Shown in pieces: positions 22,021 through 33,204 of a stretch of 64,000 nucleotides of DNA. The notes under the pieces are model-generated. The model worked only from the letters and a program-made list of their open reading frames with translations, was not told the origin of the DNA and did no database searches. This DNA comes from Muricea muricata (taxonomy: Eukaryota > Cnidaria > Anthozoa > Malacalcyonacea > Plexauridae): NCBI GenBank assembly GCA_963855995.1, contig OY979718.1:44370059-44434058 (forward strand), written 5' to 3'. The translations under genes and the position numbers were made by a program. The number at the start of each line of letters is the position of its first letter. Position 1 is the first letter of the stretch.

Positions 22021-22901
22021 TTGGTGGTAGTAACTTACCCTTTGGGTAAAAAAATTTAAAAAATTATTTCTGTCTTACGCGTCGCTGCATTTATTCAATG
22101 AGATGGTTTGTATTGTAGAGAAAAATGGATCATAGAAAGTTCTTTGGGAATTTTACCTTCGTCATGCATGTGCACGTGCAAACTCAGTCTACTTATACTC
22201 CTGAAGTTCTCACTGACCACGGCTAAACGTGTCAGACAGGCGGCGTCAAAATACGCCCCTGATTCTTGCAAACGAATTATTGTTCAGTGCTCCTTGACGC
22301 CGTTATATAGTTAGTAATATCGTTCGAATTCCAATGATGGATTATATTGTGAAGCATATCTCTGGTTTGCTATAGCTACGCTATTCACACAAGAAAAACA
22401 CATGTTAAATGCGGAATTAAAACATCATTCAATGGAGGCTATTATTTGTAAGTTTACTATGCATAGAAAGAGAGTATTTTCCCTTCAAATGCAGAAAATT
22501 TCGCAGTTTTAAAGTTAATTAGTGCGCAAATTTTCACGGTGACGGTGTATCAAAAAAGGAAATCGGACTTTGGACTGCTCTGACGCGTTTTTTTATTTAT
22601 CAAACAGAAATCGTTCTTTAACAGGTGAAACGACAAGGTATTTAGCTTTCTATTGTCACAATTTTTAGTTAGGTATCTGAGCGCAAGAATTGTCCATTTT
22701 GCCTTGATACCAGAACCCTATTTATAGGAAATTTACACTCATGACAATGAATGTTAGTAATTCCGACAAAAAAAATTTGAAATTTCTCACATTTTACTTT
22801 TCAAGTTTTATATTAGTGCAACGCATGCAATTTTAACTTTACAAATGACAAAAATCATGAATCACATTATTCGGAAGCTTGCGAAAAACAATTTATTGGT
22901 T
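22021..22901. other. Intergenic, nothing recognised
   Basis: A 68-codon frame at 22108-22314 has no known domain. The word AAGCATATCTCTGGTTT near 22350 recurs inverted near 24735, otherwise nothing. Confidence 0.35.
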
Positions 22902-23290
22902 CAACCTCGATCCCTTTTCTTTAAATTAGGGAAGGGAAAAGGCTCTGGCATCGGCTGGTCTATTTTGTAATCCTATTGGCACATTCAAACTGTCAATTAA
23001 ATCATTTAAGAGTATAATTTATTCATAAAATACAACTGAAGAGAGATTTAAATCATTTAAACCCTTTGCTTAGTTTGTTGATGTAGCTTAATCACTTATT
23101 CGGCTGACTCTTAACACTCTTCGTATAAAGTCATATACGTAGAATATCCGTATGCTTCATTATGGGAATTTGATGAAGGTATAGGGACAACTTATGCATG
23201 TTATCAGCTCACAAACGGCAATCTTCTAAACAAGTTTTAACTATATTACACCTACTACGCCCTTACTCTACCAGGTTTAACATATTACTT

Positions 23291-23456
23291 TATTATATAC
23301 TGAATGTCAAAGTTCATTTATTCCTGTTTCGTATTGGTTAAGAACGTATCACGTGATAGTGGAGAAATTCTATTATTATATACTGAATGTCAAAGTTCAT
23401 TTATTCCTGTTTCTTATTGGTTAAGAACGTATCACGTGATAGTGGAGAAATTCTAC
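23291..23456. repeat. Direct duplication, period 83 bp
   Basis: Two copies of about 80 bp starting TATTATATACTGAATGTCAA, at 23291 and 23374, are nearly identical (one visible substitution, TTTCGTATTGG against TTTCTTATTGG). They lie inside the nested insertion. Confidence 0.9.
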
Positions 23457-23626
23457 TGTCTCCCTGGCAACGTAGCTAAGCGATGGACATTACTTTTATT
23501 CACCGGTAAATAACAAATCCACAGAGTCTCACGGAGCCATGTCAGGTAAAAGGTAATCCTTTTTACACATGTTTGATTGATTTGTGGTACTTTTCTTCTC
23601 TTTTGACACTCAGTATATAATAAAAT

Positions 23627-23734
23627 ACTTATTGACTGAGACCTCGGGAAAGCAGTATGTTTTGTGGACCCTCGAACATCGACAGTCTCTGGTCCACAAA
23701 ACATACTGTTTCCCTCGGTCTCAGTCAATAAGTG
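23627..23734. repeat. Long hairpin (foldback)
   Basis: Arms of about 45 bp: CTTATTGACTGAGACCTCGG with AAAGCAGTATGTTTTGTGGACC on the left, its complement on the right, loop about 18 bp. The TGACACTCAGTATATAATA just before it echoes TATTATATACTGAATGTCA in inverted sense, suggesting this is one end of the nested element. Confidence 0.85.
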
Positions 23735-23833
23735 TTAATTATTTCATTAGGCATTGTAGTGTCATATATACAGCCGAAGATGTAGAGCCAGCTATAGTCC
23801 GTAGAAGGTTGCTTTTATAGGAAGTTATTTACC

Positions 23834-24859
23834 ACCGTTCAAAATGCATTTTTAAGCTAGTACCTATTCTTTCCGCGCGATTGTGTGCTCATTATGACCG
23901 TTTAAAATGGCTGTAATCAGTATGTAATTGGGCTGCGAAAACAGACGTAGTCGGTTAAATTATGCCCACATCTAATATACTTTGTCGTATTGAAGTGTAC
24001 AGTTCTTAAGAATATGGCGCAGGTATCACAGAACGCATAATTCCTTCTTTATTTAGTATTAAGCACACTCATTATTTGAGAAGTTTGAAGAAAAAATTAG
24101 GACTGAATACGAATCAAATAAAAAACCCCGGTGGATATAAGACAAGATTTAAAGTTGCTAATATTTAACTGCATTAATTTTACTACAGCTAAAATTTTGA
24201 TCTTTCGCGTTGAGAATCCTTGTCATCCTGCATTGTATATTGCTCAAAATACCACTGATGATGAATGGATTGTTATTGTTTCCTTGACATATCTGCTGCT
24301 TTTGAGCGAAAAAAAATGATTTTAATTACTATAATTTCTTTAGTGTAAATAATTCAAGCATTTTGATTGGTTGCCTGACAAGTAAATATGAGGTGTTATT
24401 TGGTAGTAGGCATTTTTCGAAATAGCCGCTAATGAAAGTCGTTTATATGCTTTATACTTTTGCCAAAATTGACAAAGGGAGAAATTTTCCAATAATTCCC
24501 GACTTTGTGCAAACATGTGCAAGTAAACCTCTACTTGGTCGAAATAAATAGACTTTTCAGGAAAATAATTGCACATGTGGCCAAGATATTTGAAAATGGG
24601 TTTGGAATATGTACTACAAAACGTGACTGAAAGTCTGATTCCGGTAACCTAGCTTGTATACATACAGCACATACACATAACGGTGGAACGCTCGAAAGTT
24701 GGGGACATTACATGTTGATATCAATACTAAACCAGAGATATGCTTTGCAACAAGTCATCGTTCGAATTCGAACGATATTTAATATTTGCCGTTACTATAT
24801 GCTGCGGATAATGCCTGAAGACATGGAAGAGTGAAAACTTTAAAATTGCAATCGCTTTT
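23834..24859. other. Intergenic, nothing recognised
   Basis: Open frames at 24131-24319 (+) and 24340-24576 (-) lack recognisable motifs. No repeat with clear ends. Confidence 0.35.
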
Positions 24860-25252
24860 CTTGATCAGTGGTAAGTCACCCGAGGCCGGATTCTTCCTCA
24901 CCATTGTTACGTCACTCAAGGATTACATGAGATTGCGTCAGCGATCACGAGTCAATGCTGATGCGATTCTTCACGAGTAGACGTGTTTATTGAAGCACGT
25001 CTTTTTACAATGTCAAAGCTGAGCAGTATTCTGCAACTTCTTTTTTTTTTGGTGATCCTCAGAGTGCAATCATTCTGTTGTCTTGTTCAACGTCGTACAT
25101 CTATCTATATTTCATTAAACTTGGTGCTGTTTGTGTGGCTTTAATATTCGTAATCGAATAGCCTTAACCTTGTCAAGCGAATAATAGTTAACGGTTATCG
25201 TCGATTCGAGCCGAGCTTTAACTTAGTATCTCTGCCTGAAAAACAGAACAAA

Positions 25253-26118
25253 ATGGAAGAGGAGTCATTTGACCAAGTTTTGGAGTATTCATCGGATGAA
25301 GAGAGTCCAACGGCGAACGGCAAGACATCTGATGGTGTTTTAGGTGGGAAACTTGCTAAGTGGTAATACTGACGTAGTTGCTCAGGTTGATGAAATGATA
25401 AACAGCACTCGGAAGGTCAGGACACGATGTTTTCGGCTCTATTGCTCAGGAATATGACCTGGATGAGCAGTGTTCAGAGGAAGTTGATCCTAAGTTGGCC
25501 GCTATTGTAAACAAAATGGTTAGAAGTAAATTGAACGATAATAAGCTTAAAGAACTGAAAGCTGAGTCAGTGCACACGGTGGGAATCCTGCTAGAGCGGA
25601 AAGCTCGTCAAATTAGAGTGAAACGCCTTAGGATTTTGCTGGCCTTTAGCAAACAATTACATGTAGTCTTAAAGAAGGTTTTAGAGAGCTTTCTGGGGCG
25701 CTTACTGCTAGTTTTACTGAGCTTATTTCATCACGTAACACTACGTCCGCTGACGGCTCTGGCGATGAATGTTCGCCGCCTGCGCGCGCCCCAACGTGCA
25801 AAGCACGATTCTGGTCAGTCCACAAGTGTAATACTGACGTAGATGCTGAGGGTGATGAAATAATAAACAGCACTCCTGAGGTTAGTGTTGTAGATGCTTT
25901 AGAACTCGATGTTTTGGCCTCTATTGCTTAGGAATATGACCTGGATGAGCAGTATTCAGAGGAAGTTAATCCTCAGTTGGCCGCTATTGTAAACAAACTG
26001 GTTAGCAGTAAATTGAACGATAATAAGCTTAAAGAAAAGCTGAGTCAATGCACACGGCGGGAAACCTGCTAGAGTGGAAAGCTCGTCAAATTAGAGGGAA
26101 ATCCCTCAGGATTTTGCT
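25253..26118 (+). pseudogene. DIRS gag-like region with internal duplication
   Basis: ATG at 25253 opens an acidic start (MEEESFDQVLEYSSDEES) that soon stops at TAA. About 270 bp (25365-25640) are repeated with divergence at 25838-26118: both copies hold GAATATGACCTGGATGAGCA and TTGGCCGCTATTGTAAACAA. The copies encode LAAIVNKMVRSKLNDNKL/LAAIVNKLVSSKLNDNKL, the gag helix also seen in element A. Frameshifts and an in-frame TAG break both copies. Confidence 0.7.
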
Positions 26119-26289
26119 ACATCATATTTACAAGGTGGCACCCAGGAGGAATGCCAGGATAATGTTACTGCCTCATTGTTTATTCGGCTTGGCAGTTTCC
26201 AGCTACATGATAAAAAATCTATGCAAAAACCCAGCCAGATTATTGAGTTTTGGGGTTTATTTTGAACTCCATTCGGGTGATTGTTAGCC

Positions 26290-26918
26290 TTACACTAACT
26301 AAAGCTGCCAAGTTCAAAGCGGCCTGTACCAGTTGCATGAACAAATCACTTCTTAGTTCTAACAAGAATGGAAGTTTCCCATGTGATTGGATGTAGTGTC
26401 TAGTTTCCCAGGGGTTGAGATTGGACCTTTGTATTATAGGCAGCTGGAAAATGAAAAGATTGCTGCTTTAAAGAACAGCTATGGCAATTTTGATGCCACT
26501 GTGACTTTGTTCCCCACGGCATGTCATGATCGGCTAGAATCAGCCTATAACAGAATAGACAAAGGTAAACCCCCTTGTATTGAAGACGGATGCTTCCAAC
26601 AAAGGTTGGGGAGGGGCGCACTTTGAGAGTACATCAACTGGGGGCCGCTTGCTTCCTACAGAAGCTACTTGTTTAGAATTTCGTGCGGACTGGCTTGGTA
26701 AGATGGGAGGTAGTCACTCCCTTGCCTGTAATACGCTTGCAAGGGATATTTGGCTGTGGTGTCTGCCTAAAAATATTTGGTGGACTGCGTGCCACTTACC
26801 CGGAAGCTTGAATGTTGAGGCTGACAAGGCTTCCAGAACTTGTCATAATCAAACTGAATGGATGTTAGATGCAAAGTTTTATCTTTGGGTTACTGAAAAT
26901 TTTATAAACCTAAGGTAG
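26290..26918 (+). pseudogene. DIRS RT connection and RNase H, partial
   Basis: VSSFPGVEIGPLYYR (26393-26440) is the RT connection block shared with element A. Then, one frame over, KTDASNKGWGGAHFES starts the RNase H with its first catalytic Asp, followed by ECF-like EATCLEFRADWLG and HLPGSLNVEADKASR, which carries a second acidic site. A frameshift separates the two pieces, and the upstream palm is gone. Confidence 0.75.
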
Positions 26919-27032
26919 ATTTATTTGTGTCTCACTTGAATCATTAAATGAAACGTTACGTTTCTTGGTAGCCAGACCCAGAAGCACTAGCAGTGGATGC
27001 ATTTACGATAGATTGAGCTCAGTATAAATTCT

Positions 27033-28255
27033 ATGCTTTTCCTCCTTTTTCATTTACTGATAGGGTTCTACAGAAGATCGAGAAGGAACAAGGAACAGCC
27101 AGGGATTTTAATTGTCCCCAAATGGACCGCACAACCTTGGTACGCGAGGTTATTTAAACTACTAGTTCAAGAACTATTGCCATTTCCGTTCAACTACAAA
27201 ATTCTAGAGCTGCCATACGAACCAGGTGTTCAACATCCGTTTGCCCACAAACTGAAACTCATGGCCTGCAGCTTATCAGGTAGTCATTAGCACGGAAAGG
27301 ACTTGCTGCTGAGGCCGTAGAAGTGATCATGTCTTCGTGGCGAAGCTCTACCCAACAACAGTATAAAGTTTATTTTAACAGATGGCTACGGTTCTGTCTA
27401 GATCATAATATTGACGTTTAGGCTCCAGGTGTTTCGGATGTTGTTGATTTTTTATTATCATCATTTCAGAAAGGCCTTGGGTATAGCTACTTAAACACGG
27501 CAAGATGTGCTATCTCATCTGTGATTACATTCCACGATTGTATTACTATTGGCAGTCACCCCTTAATAAAGCGATTCCTGAAAGGGGTGTTTGAGCTACG
27601 ACCTCATTGTCTTTAACTACATCAGACAAATCGTTGTCAGAAAATGGGTTGCTGCCCTTGAAGGAATTGACTCCTAAACTAGTCACCTTATGGACAATTT
27701 TGTCTGGGCAAAGGTGTCAAACCATTCATTTCTTGGACATACAATTCATGGAAGTGGCTGAATCTTCAGTTACATTTTATGTCGACAAACTTGTGAAACA
27801 TAATAAGCCTGGAACACACGTGAGCAATTGGAATTTGCAGCCTATCCTCTTGATGATAAAATTTTTGTTATCCGTTGTATCAAGAAATATTTACAATGTA
27901 CAAAACAAACTCGAGGTGAACAGACCCAATTATTCATTAGTTATGTTAAACCATTTCGATTCGTACTGTGTCAAAAGATACGGTGAGTCGTTGGGTTAAG
28001 ACGTTTATGACTATGGCTGGTATTGACGCCACCATTTTTAAAACTCATAGTGCACATTCAGCTGCTAAATCTGCAGCGAGCAGAATGGGTGTGACTTTGG
28101 AGACAATTATGCCAACTGCTGAATGGTCCAATGCTTGGACCTTTGCCACATTCTATAACAAGCCGTTAGCAGAAAATGCTAATTTTAGTAGTAGTTTGGT
28201 AGTAGAACAATACCGGTTATATCTAAGTTTTTCATTTTATGAAATTGTAAAATAA
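27033..28255 (+). pseudogene. DIRS tyrosine recombinase, broken
   Basis: 27033-27290 gives the conserved linker (PGILIVPKWTAQPWYARL). 27320-27600 reads as the SAM-like core-binding domain (YKVYFNRWLRFCLDHNI). 27607-27999 and then 27968-28255 carry the catalytic domain: FKTHSAHSAAKSAASRMG, where the usual HxxR Arg is replaced (HSAHS for HSARS), then WSNAWTFATFYNKPL containing the putative nucleophilic Tyr. The frame break near 27990, the earlier stop and the lost Arg indicate inactivity. Confidence 0.8.
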
Positions 28256-28261
28256 TTTCAT

Positions 28262-28289
28262 CAATAAATAAATAAATAAATAAATAAAG
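28262..28289. repeat. (AAAT)n microsatellite
   Basis: About six AAAT units at the boundary between DIRS element B and the Polinton-derived region. Confidence 0.95.
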
Positions 28290-28334
28290 AATGAACAACA
28301 GTAACAAAATTTTACAACAACAGAACTTAACAAA

Positions 28335-28556
28335 ATGACAGGAAACGCCAAGATTAAAAATTATTTGAAATATAACAGATTTGAACTTGCAGAAAAACTT
28401 GGTATTGAAATTCCAAAACCAAAACAAAAAGCACCTCTTATGAAAATTCCATTTCGTCGTGTAAGAATTATGACTGACGAAACATCCGAGCATGTCGCAA
28501 GCCGCAAAAGGAATAGACAAATCAAAAATATATTTTTTAATTGCAAAAATTTTTAA
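28335..28556 (+). CDS. Small basic Polinton-associated ORF, 73 aa
   Basis: Intact ATG-to-stop frame: MTGNAKIKNYLKYNRFELAE, then a Lys/Arg-rich stretch (KKQKAPL-like, FRRVRIMTDE, RKRNRQIKN). Not recognised by family. Its place at the element's left edge and its charge would suit a nucleic-acid-binding role, but that is a guess. Confidence 0.4.
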   Translation: MTGNAKIKNYLKYNRFELAEKLGIEIPKPKQKAPLMKIPFRRVRIMTDETSEHVASRKRNRQIKNIFFNCKNF

Positions 28557-28564
28557 CAAAAATA

Positions 28565-29127
28565 AGAAAAAAATATAATCAAGCAATGTCATTCAAACTT
28601 TCAACTCCAAAACCATTGAATTATAACCCAAACATTTCAAAAATTTGGATAACAACAGAAACTGACGAAGAACCATTATATTTGGAGACCAAAAAATGCT
28701 TTTCCTACCGAGTAAGAAGAAATGAGAAATTTAACACGCTAACAATGTCTCTAATCCTCGACGAAACAAAGGAGAACCTGGAAGAAGTCATTTCAGAATG
28801 CGAAAGCAAATTATCCCAACCTTTGTTCAAAATTTTCTACGGAAAAAACCAAGACACGATCACTACGTAAAACTCACACCCAACACAACTTTCTACGACA
28901 AAAATGACAACAAGGTTAATCCTTTAAAATTTAAAGACAAAAAATTCATCACAAACGCAGTTCTCAAGTTAGAATCAATCACGCAATCTGACAACAAAAA
29001 CAATCTTCAAAATCAAAATCCACGACGCAGTCATCTAAGAACCAGAAAAAAAGAAAGCACCTTCGAAAAGTGGTCAGTAAATTATTATAAAAAAATATTA
29101 TTGAAAATTTTTAAAACATATATATAA
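28565..29127 (+). pseudogene. Unrecognised Polinton ORF with frameshift
   Basis: The first frame, from about 28586 (MSFKLSTPKPLNYNPNISK...), runs to FKIFYGKNQD and stops at 28870. The second frame (from about 28798) continues with HYVKLTPNTTFYDKNDNK and NPLKFKDKKFITNAVLKLES, ending 29127. The smooth continuation across frames at about 28855 indicates one gene split by a single frameshift, about 180 residues, predicted beta-rich. Family unknown to me; by position a structural or ssDNA-binding protein is conceivable. Confidence 0.5.
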
Positions 29128-29173
29128 TTTTTTTAAAAATACTTTTAAAGAATTTTTCATTAAAAAATAAATA

Positions 29174-30311
29174 ATGAGTTTGTCATATGGATATGAATAT
29201 ACGGTTTACAGTGATATAAATATGACTAATCACAGAATTTTTAATCTTCCCAATCTGGAGTTAAACAGCGAGCCTGTTACAAAAGAATATGCCGACACTC
29301 ACTACTTTGGTGGTGGTAGTGGAGCGAAGGGTGACAAAGGAGATACGGGCCCGCAGAGACCTCAAGGACCAACAGGACCTCAAGGACCAACAGGACCTCA
29401 AGGTTTTAAAGGAGATATATACGGGTTCACAAGGATTAAAAGGAGACAAAGGACAACAAGGTTTAAAGGGTGACAAAGGAGATACTGGACCGGCAGGACC
29501 GCGAGGACCAAAAGGAGACAAAGAAGATCAAGGACAACAAGGTCCAAAGGGTGAAAAAGGAGATACTGGACCGCTAGGATCACAAGGACCCAAGGGAGAC
29601 AAAGGTAACACAGGCTCGGGTGGGCTGTCTAACACTGGATTTACCATGCAGAGCAACATAAACATGACCAGCAACAAGATTATTAACCTGCCAGACCCAA
29701 CACGACTCACCGAACCAGTAACCAAAAGATATGTTGAGGCAAATTTTAACAGAGGTTTAGCGGCCGATGGTTTTACCATGCGAGATCATATCAGTATGGG
29801 AGGTCATGAGATAGTCGACCTCACACCTACTCTCTCAACAGGAATGGCCGTAGTGTCAAAAAACTTTACAGAAGGAAGATACATTCAAAAAGATCAAGAC
29901 ATCAATTTAAATAACCATAAGGTTTATAATCGACTGATACCAACCAATAATAACGACGCTGCTCCTAAAAAATATGTTGCATGGTGATAAAAAATGTGTT
30001 TTTTAAGATGGTTCGACCACCACCGTTGACATTGATCTTAGGTCAGATGGTTTTTACGACTGCGTTACTTTTAATGCCGGTGCGTTTTGCCAAGATATTA
30101 CCTCTGCAAGCAATGGAAATGCGATAGTTAAATAAAACACATTGGAAACGGGACACTTATAACATTAAACAACATTACACCGTCACTGGCACGAATGTTA
30201 CAATCTGTATTGGTGTTACAGGGTGAACCAAGTAATTATACGTTGGTTTACAAAGATCCAACCGTTTTACCCCCGGTAACTTTTAAAAGTTACTCCGTGC
30301 AGTGGTTTTGA
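29174..30311 (+). pseudogene. Collagen-like fibre/spike protein of the Polinton, frameshifted
   Basis: ATG 29174. An N-terminal unit INMTNHRIFNLPN...EPVTKEYADTHY is followed by a collagen-like Gly-X-Y tract (GAKGDKGDTGPQ onward; about 35 triplets to 29620), broken by a frameshift near 29415. Then come three more units of about 40 residues: INMTSNKIINLPDPTRLTEP, ISMGGHEIVDLT and INLNNHKVYNR, each ending in a [KS]xY/F-type tail. After stops near 29985 a further frame (about 30009-30311) continues with DIDLRSDGFYDCVTFNAGAF and looks like a head domain. The unit resembles phage tail-fibre repeats. Such a protein would form a trimeric receptor-binding spike. It lies on the opposite strand to the capsid genes. 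Confidence 0.7.
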
Positions 30312-30472
30312 GTTAACGGCTTCCTTTTCAACGGACTTACCATCACAAGTACGAGTTTGACCTGATTTTACGAAGATCCAAAACATTAAAGGTTTTCCTT
30401 TACGGTGAGTGTCTTGGAACGGGATATGATGTCTCCACAAACTATAAACATTACGGTAGTTCCGACACAGCA

Positions 30473-30616
30473 TTAGAGAGCTTAAGCAAGTGACGTTTTT
30501 GACCACACGAACGTTAACCAGAAATAAATATAACATTTGTAGCCAATCACAGTTCTGCTTTTCGAGTTCATGACGTCCGTGTTGTCAAAAACGTTGCTTG
30601 CTTAAGCTCTCTATTT
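30473..30616. mobile_element. Foldback insertion in the fibre gene region
   Basis: Arms 30475-30514 and 30575-30616 pair over about 38 bp (AGAGAGCTTAAGCAAG and CTTGCTTAAGCTCTCT, plus ACGTTTTTGAC). No coding content. Coding traces appear on both sides, so the insertion post-dates the Polinton. Confidence 0.75.
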
Positions 30617-30816
30617 ACAAAATACACCCAAATTAAGTAACGTTAGCGGTGATTATTTTCATAAAGAGCTGGCAAACACATTCACATTGCAGGGTTTTTT
30701 ATAAATTACAGGGGAAGCGTTATGACCTGGCCGTTTTGAGAACGAAGCTGCAGGCAGTGGAATAGATCTTAAACAGGACTCGTATTTTTACATAGAAAAA
30801 GTACGAAGCATCTAAT

Positions 30817-31239
30817 AAATGAAAGATGAATTTATATCTACAGAACTAAACTATCGCGAGGAGTTATTAAGGTTGGCTGCTGAACAAAAAAATTAAACAT
30901 ACGGAGAAATGTATTCAAAAAGCATCTGATGAAGTTTTAAAGAAAATTTATGATGAATATCAAGAACGTGAGTTAGATGAGGTTAATGAACAAATAACAA
31001 GCATACTTATTACAAAATTTTCTGAACTTATGAAATCTTTAGAAGCCGTAAAGAACAACGTTGCGTTAAAAAATCATCTTGTTAAGAATAAGTTGTTAAA
31101 AAGTGATGTAAAAAAATTAATTTGTTTTATAACACCATACATTACCATGGTTGGGTTGTTATGCGGTAGAGTTACCATGGGAGCACACATTGTGGAGAAA
31201 AGGTGTTCCAAAAATGAATATTATATTCTAATGTGTTAA
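30817..31239 (+). pseudogene. Coiled-coil Polinton ORF, single frameshift
   Basis: ATG at about 30820 gives MKDEFISTELNYREELLRLA, stopping at a run of seven A near 30888. In the next frame KASDEVLKKIYDEYQEREL and VNEQITSILITKFSELM continue without a gap to TAA at 31237-31239. The heptad-rich first two thirds predict a coiled coil, and a hydrophobic stretch (LICFITPYITMVGLLCG) follows. One A-tract indel explains the break. Function unknown. Confidence 0.5.
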
Positions 31240-31630
31240 CACATTAGGAATGTTTTACCAAAATGGATATGATTAAAAATGCAGTAATTGGATATGTTAG
31301 CACAATTACAGCAATTACAGCAAAACAAAATGTAAGAAAGAATGTTATTATTATTAACATTTTTTCTCTTTGAGTTAACATTTTTATTTTCTCACCTTTA
31401 AAGGTTAAAAATTTTTTACTCAATTACAATTTTATGTTCGTATCATGGTCTTCGTAGTTCTATTTCCAATCTTGCGTAGTCGTTGTTTTAAGAGTTTTTA
31501 TTATCTCATCTTTTTTTTCAACATCTCCCAAATACCGTCAAATAAGGCTTTATTTCATGTCCTTTGAACTTGGGTTGTAAAAAGTTACAAACTTCGACAT
31601 GGTTTTCTTGATAAGGTTTTGCAGTGGATG

Positions 31631-31990
31631 TTAATTGCTGTGTGATGAATATGGTAGACGACCAAAATGTCTTGCACTGAAGGCCAGTTTTACCAATTCG
31701 CTCGTTCTTTTTTTAACATCTTGTGAACTTGCACAATCATCCATTATTATAAACTCGGTGAAACGTTGGAGGTAAATTTCCACGTTGTCCTGATCACATT
31801 GGATTGCAAAAACGTGAGGATCGTTTTTAAACTTCCATTCCTGATATGTTGTGTTGTATTCGAAAGTTGGACAAATAAGAAATATATAGTCAAAATGCCC
31901 CTTATATTCATGTTCCAACATTTTTAGGAGATAGTAAGTTTTTTCACAATCCATCATTCCGACTATTATCATGTTAGATGGGGTCTTCAT
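31631..31990 (-). pseudogene. A32/FtsK-HerA-type packaging ATPase, decayed
   Basis: ATG at 31990. PSNMIIVGMMDCEKTYYLL is the Walker A region, but the Gly that should precede Lys-Thr is Glu (CEKT for CGKT), which should abolish nucleotide binding. Walker B is intact in form (FIIMDDCAS). TSELVKLAFSARHFG is the expected following motif. The frame ends early at 31631; the rest of the C-terminus decays toward 31440. In live Polintons this enzyme pumps DNA into the capsid. Confidence 0.85.
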
Positions 31991-31994
31991 TTAG

Positions 31995-33150
31995 TATTCT
32001 AAGCGTTGTATTTATTTGTCAACGATGTTAACCAACCCATCTGCAACCACCATAACGTGAAAATTTAAGTTTTCTGCCATCACATTTTTTTTCAATTTCT
32101 AACAAAATTCCAGACTGAGCGCCCATGAGTCTTCTTCTGCTTCTGACCACCGTGTCTTCATCCACAGTTCAAAAGTCAATAACCAACGCAAATTTGTTAG
32201 TGTAACATTCCCGGCACGACACGTTGTTTTTTAAATCTTTTGACCCAAAATATCTTCGCGCTTCGTCATGCATTTTACGTTGCACGGGACCGTCGCTGTA
32301 AATGTCGTTGGGATTTCTTTTCACCGTCACGCTAATCTTTGTTATGTTTGGAAATAGGTAATTTTCAATATCTTTAGCACCTGGTTTGGTTAACAGCAAA
32401 ATAACCGCCTAAAGACTTCTTCTTGGAATGTTAATGTCAATAACTTCTCTTATGCTGCTTTTGCTCAAGGACAACGTTTTTAACAACGTTGAGTAGTCGT
32501 ATGCCAATGATCTTCCAACCTCGTAACTGGATCTTACTTCCTGTGCCAAACTTTCGCTTTCTATGGTTTCGTGTTCGAGTTGCATGTCTTTCAACTTGTA
32601 AATGTCCACTGACTGACTGCTTTGTGCTTTCATGATGGAACTAGATGCTGGTAGTGTAATCGATACTGAAAGTCGCTCATACCGTACGGAGCGTATGGAC
32701 CGTGACCACATAAAATTTGTCCCAAAGGTTTTTTCTTTCATTCGTAAAGGGTGGCAATGGTGGACAATTCAAGCCCATGCACAATTTGTTTTAGCAGTTT
32801 TATTACCACTGTCGTCCTTCGACATAAATTTTCTAACGTTTTCGTTGGCCAATCCGTTTTCCGCCATGTTGTCTCTTTTTTCGTCAGATTTCCAAAGGTC
32901 TTTGTAAATCTCTAACATGCTTTCTCCAGTGTTTTCGTAAACAACCTTATCTTCGATGAGAATAAGAGGTTTTTCCGTTAATAATTTTCCAAGATTATTT
33001 AAAAACTAGGACTTTGTGTTACTGTTCTCAAAGTTATACGACAAACATAGCGTGTCAGGAATAATGCATTGTGATGGTCCTAATGCTGGTTTTGGAACGT
33101 AATAAGTATCTCCAGGATGTGCATCCGTTTTGATAAGAGATGTTATTTAT
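31995..33150 (-). pseudogene. Polinton major capsid protein remnant (double jelly-roll type)
   Basis: Reading leftward from about 33130: a frame with PKPALGPSQCIIPDTLCLSY, then LILIEDKVVYENTGESM and VRKFMSKDDSG (to about 32760). The separate frame 32741-32409 contains DMQLEHETIESESLAQEVR and KSSIREVIDINIPRRSL. 32399-32169 contains NYLFPNITKISVTVKRNPND and DGPVQRKMHDEARRYFG. The order and spacing, next to the ATPase, match Polinton/adintovirus capsid genes. At least four frame breaks or stops; not functional. Confidence 0.75.
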
Positions 33151-33204
33151 TGATTGATGATAAGAATGTTTTTTTATAACCGGCTTGAAGTTCCTCCAAT
33201 CTGT

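Larger units (their letters stand above)
22902..23833. mobile_element. Second, inverted copy of the Mutator-like element, truncated and invaded
   Basis: CAACCTCGATCCC at 22902 matches the right end of 14434-15098 in reverse complement, and the match continues through CATCGGCTGG, AAATCATTTAA and TTATGCATGTTATCAGCTCA to ATAGGAAGTTATTTACC near 23833. There it stops before the other terminus. Positions about 23290-23750 are foreign to copy one and represent a nested insertion. Confidence 0.75.
24860..28258 (+). mobile_element. DIRS-type retrotransposon remnant B
   Basis: The order on + is leader, gag-like region with an internal duplication, RT thumb/RNase H, and tyrosine recombinase, the defining DIRS layout. 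The RT fingers/palm with the catalytic box are missing, apparently deleted between about 26120 and 26290. It ends about 28258, immediately before an (AAAT)n tract and the Polinton region. Multiple stops show it is inactive. Confidence 0.85.

Noticed and set aside
29261..29521. Pro/Ser-rich frame on - opposite the collagen tract
   Set aside because: Antisense shadow of Gly-X-Y repeats.
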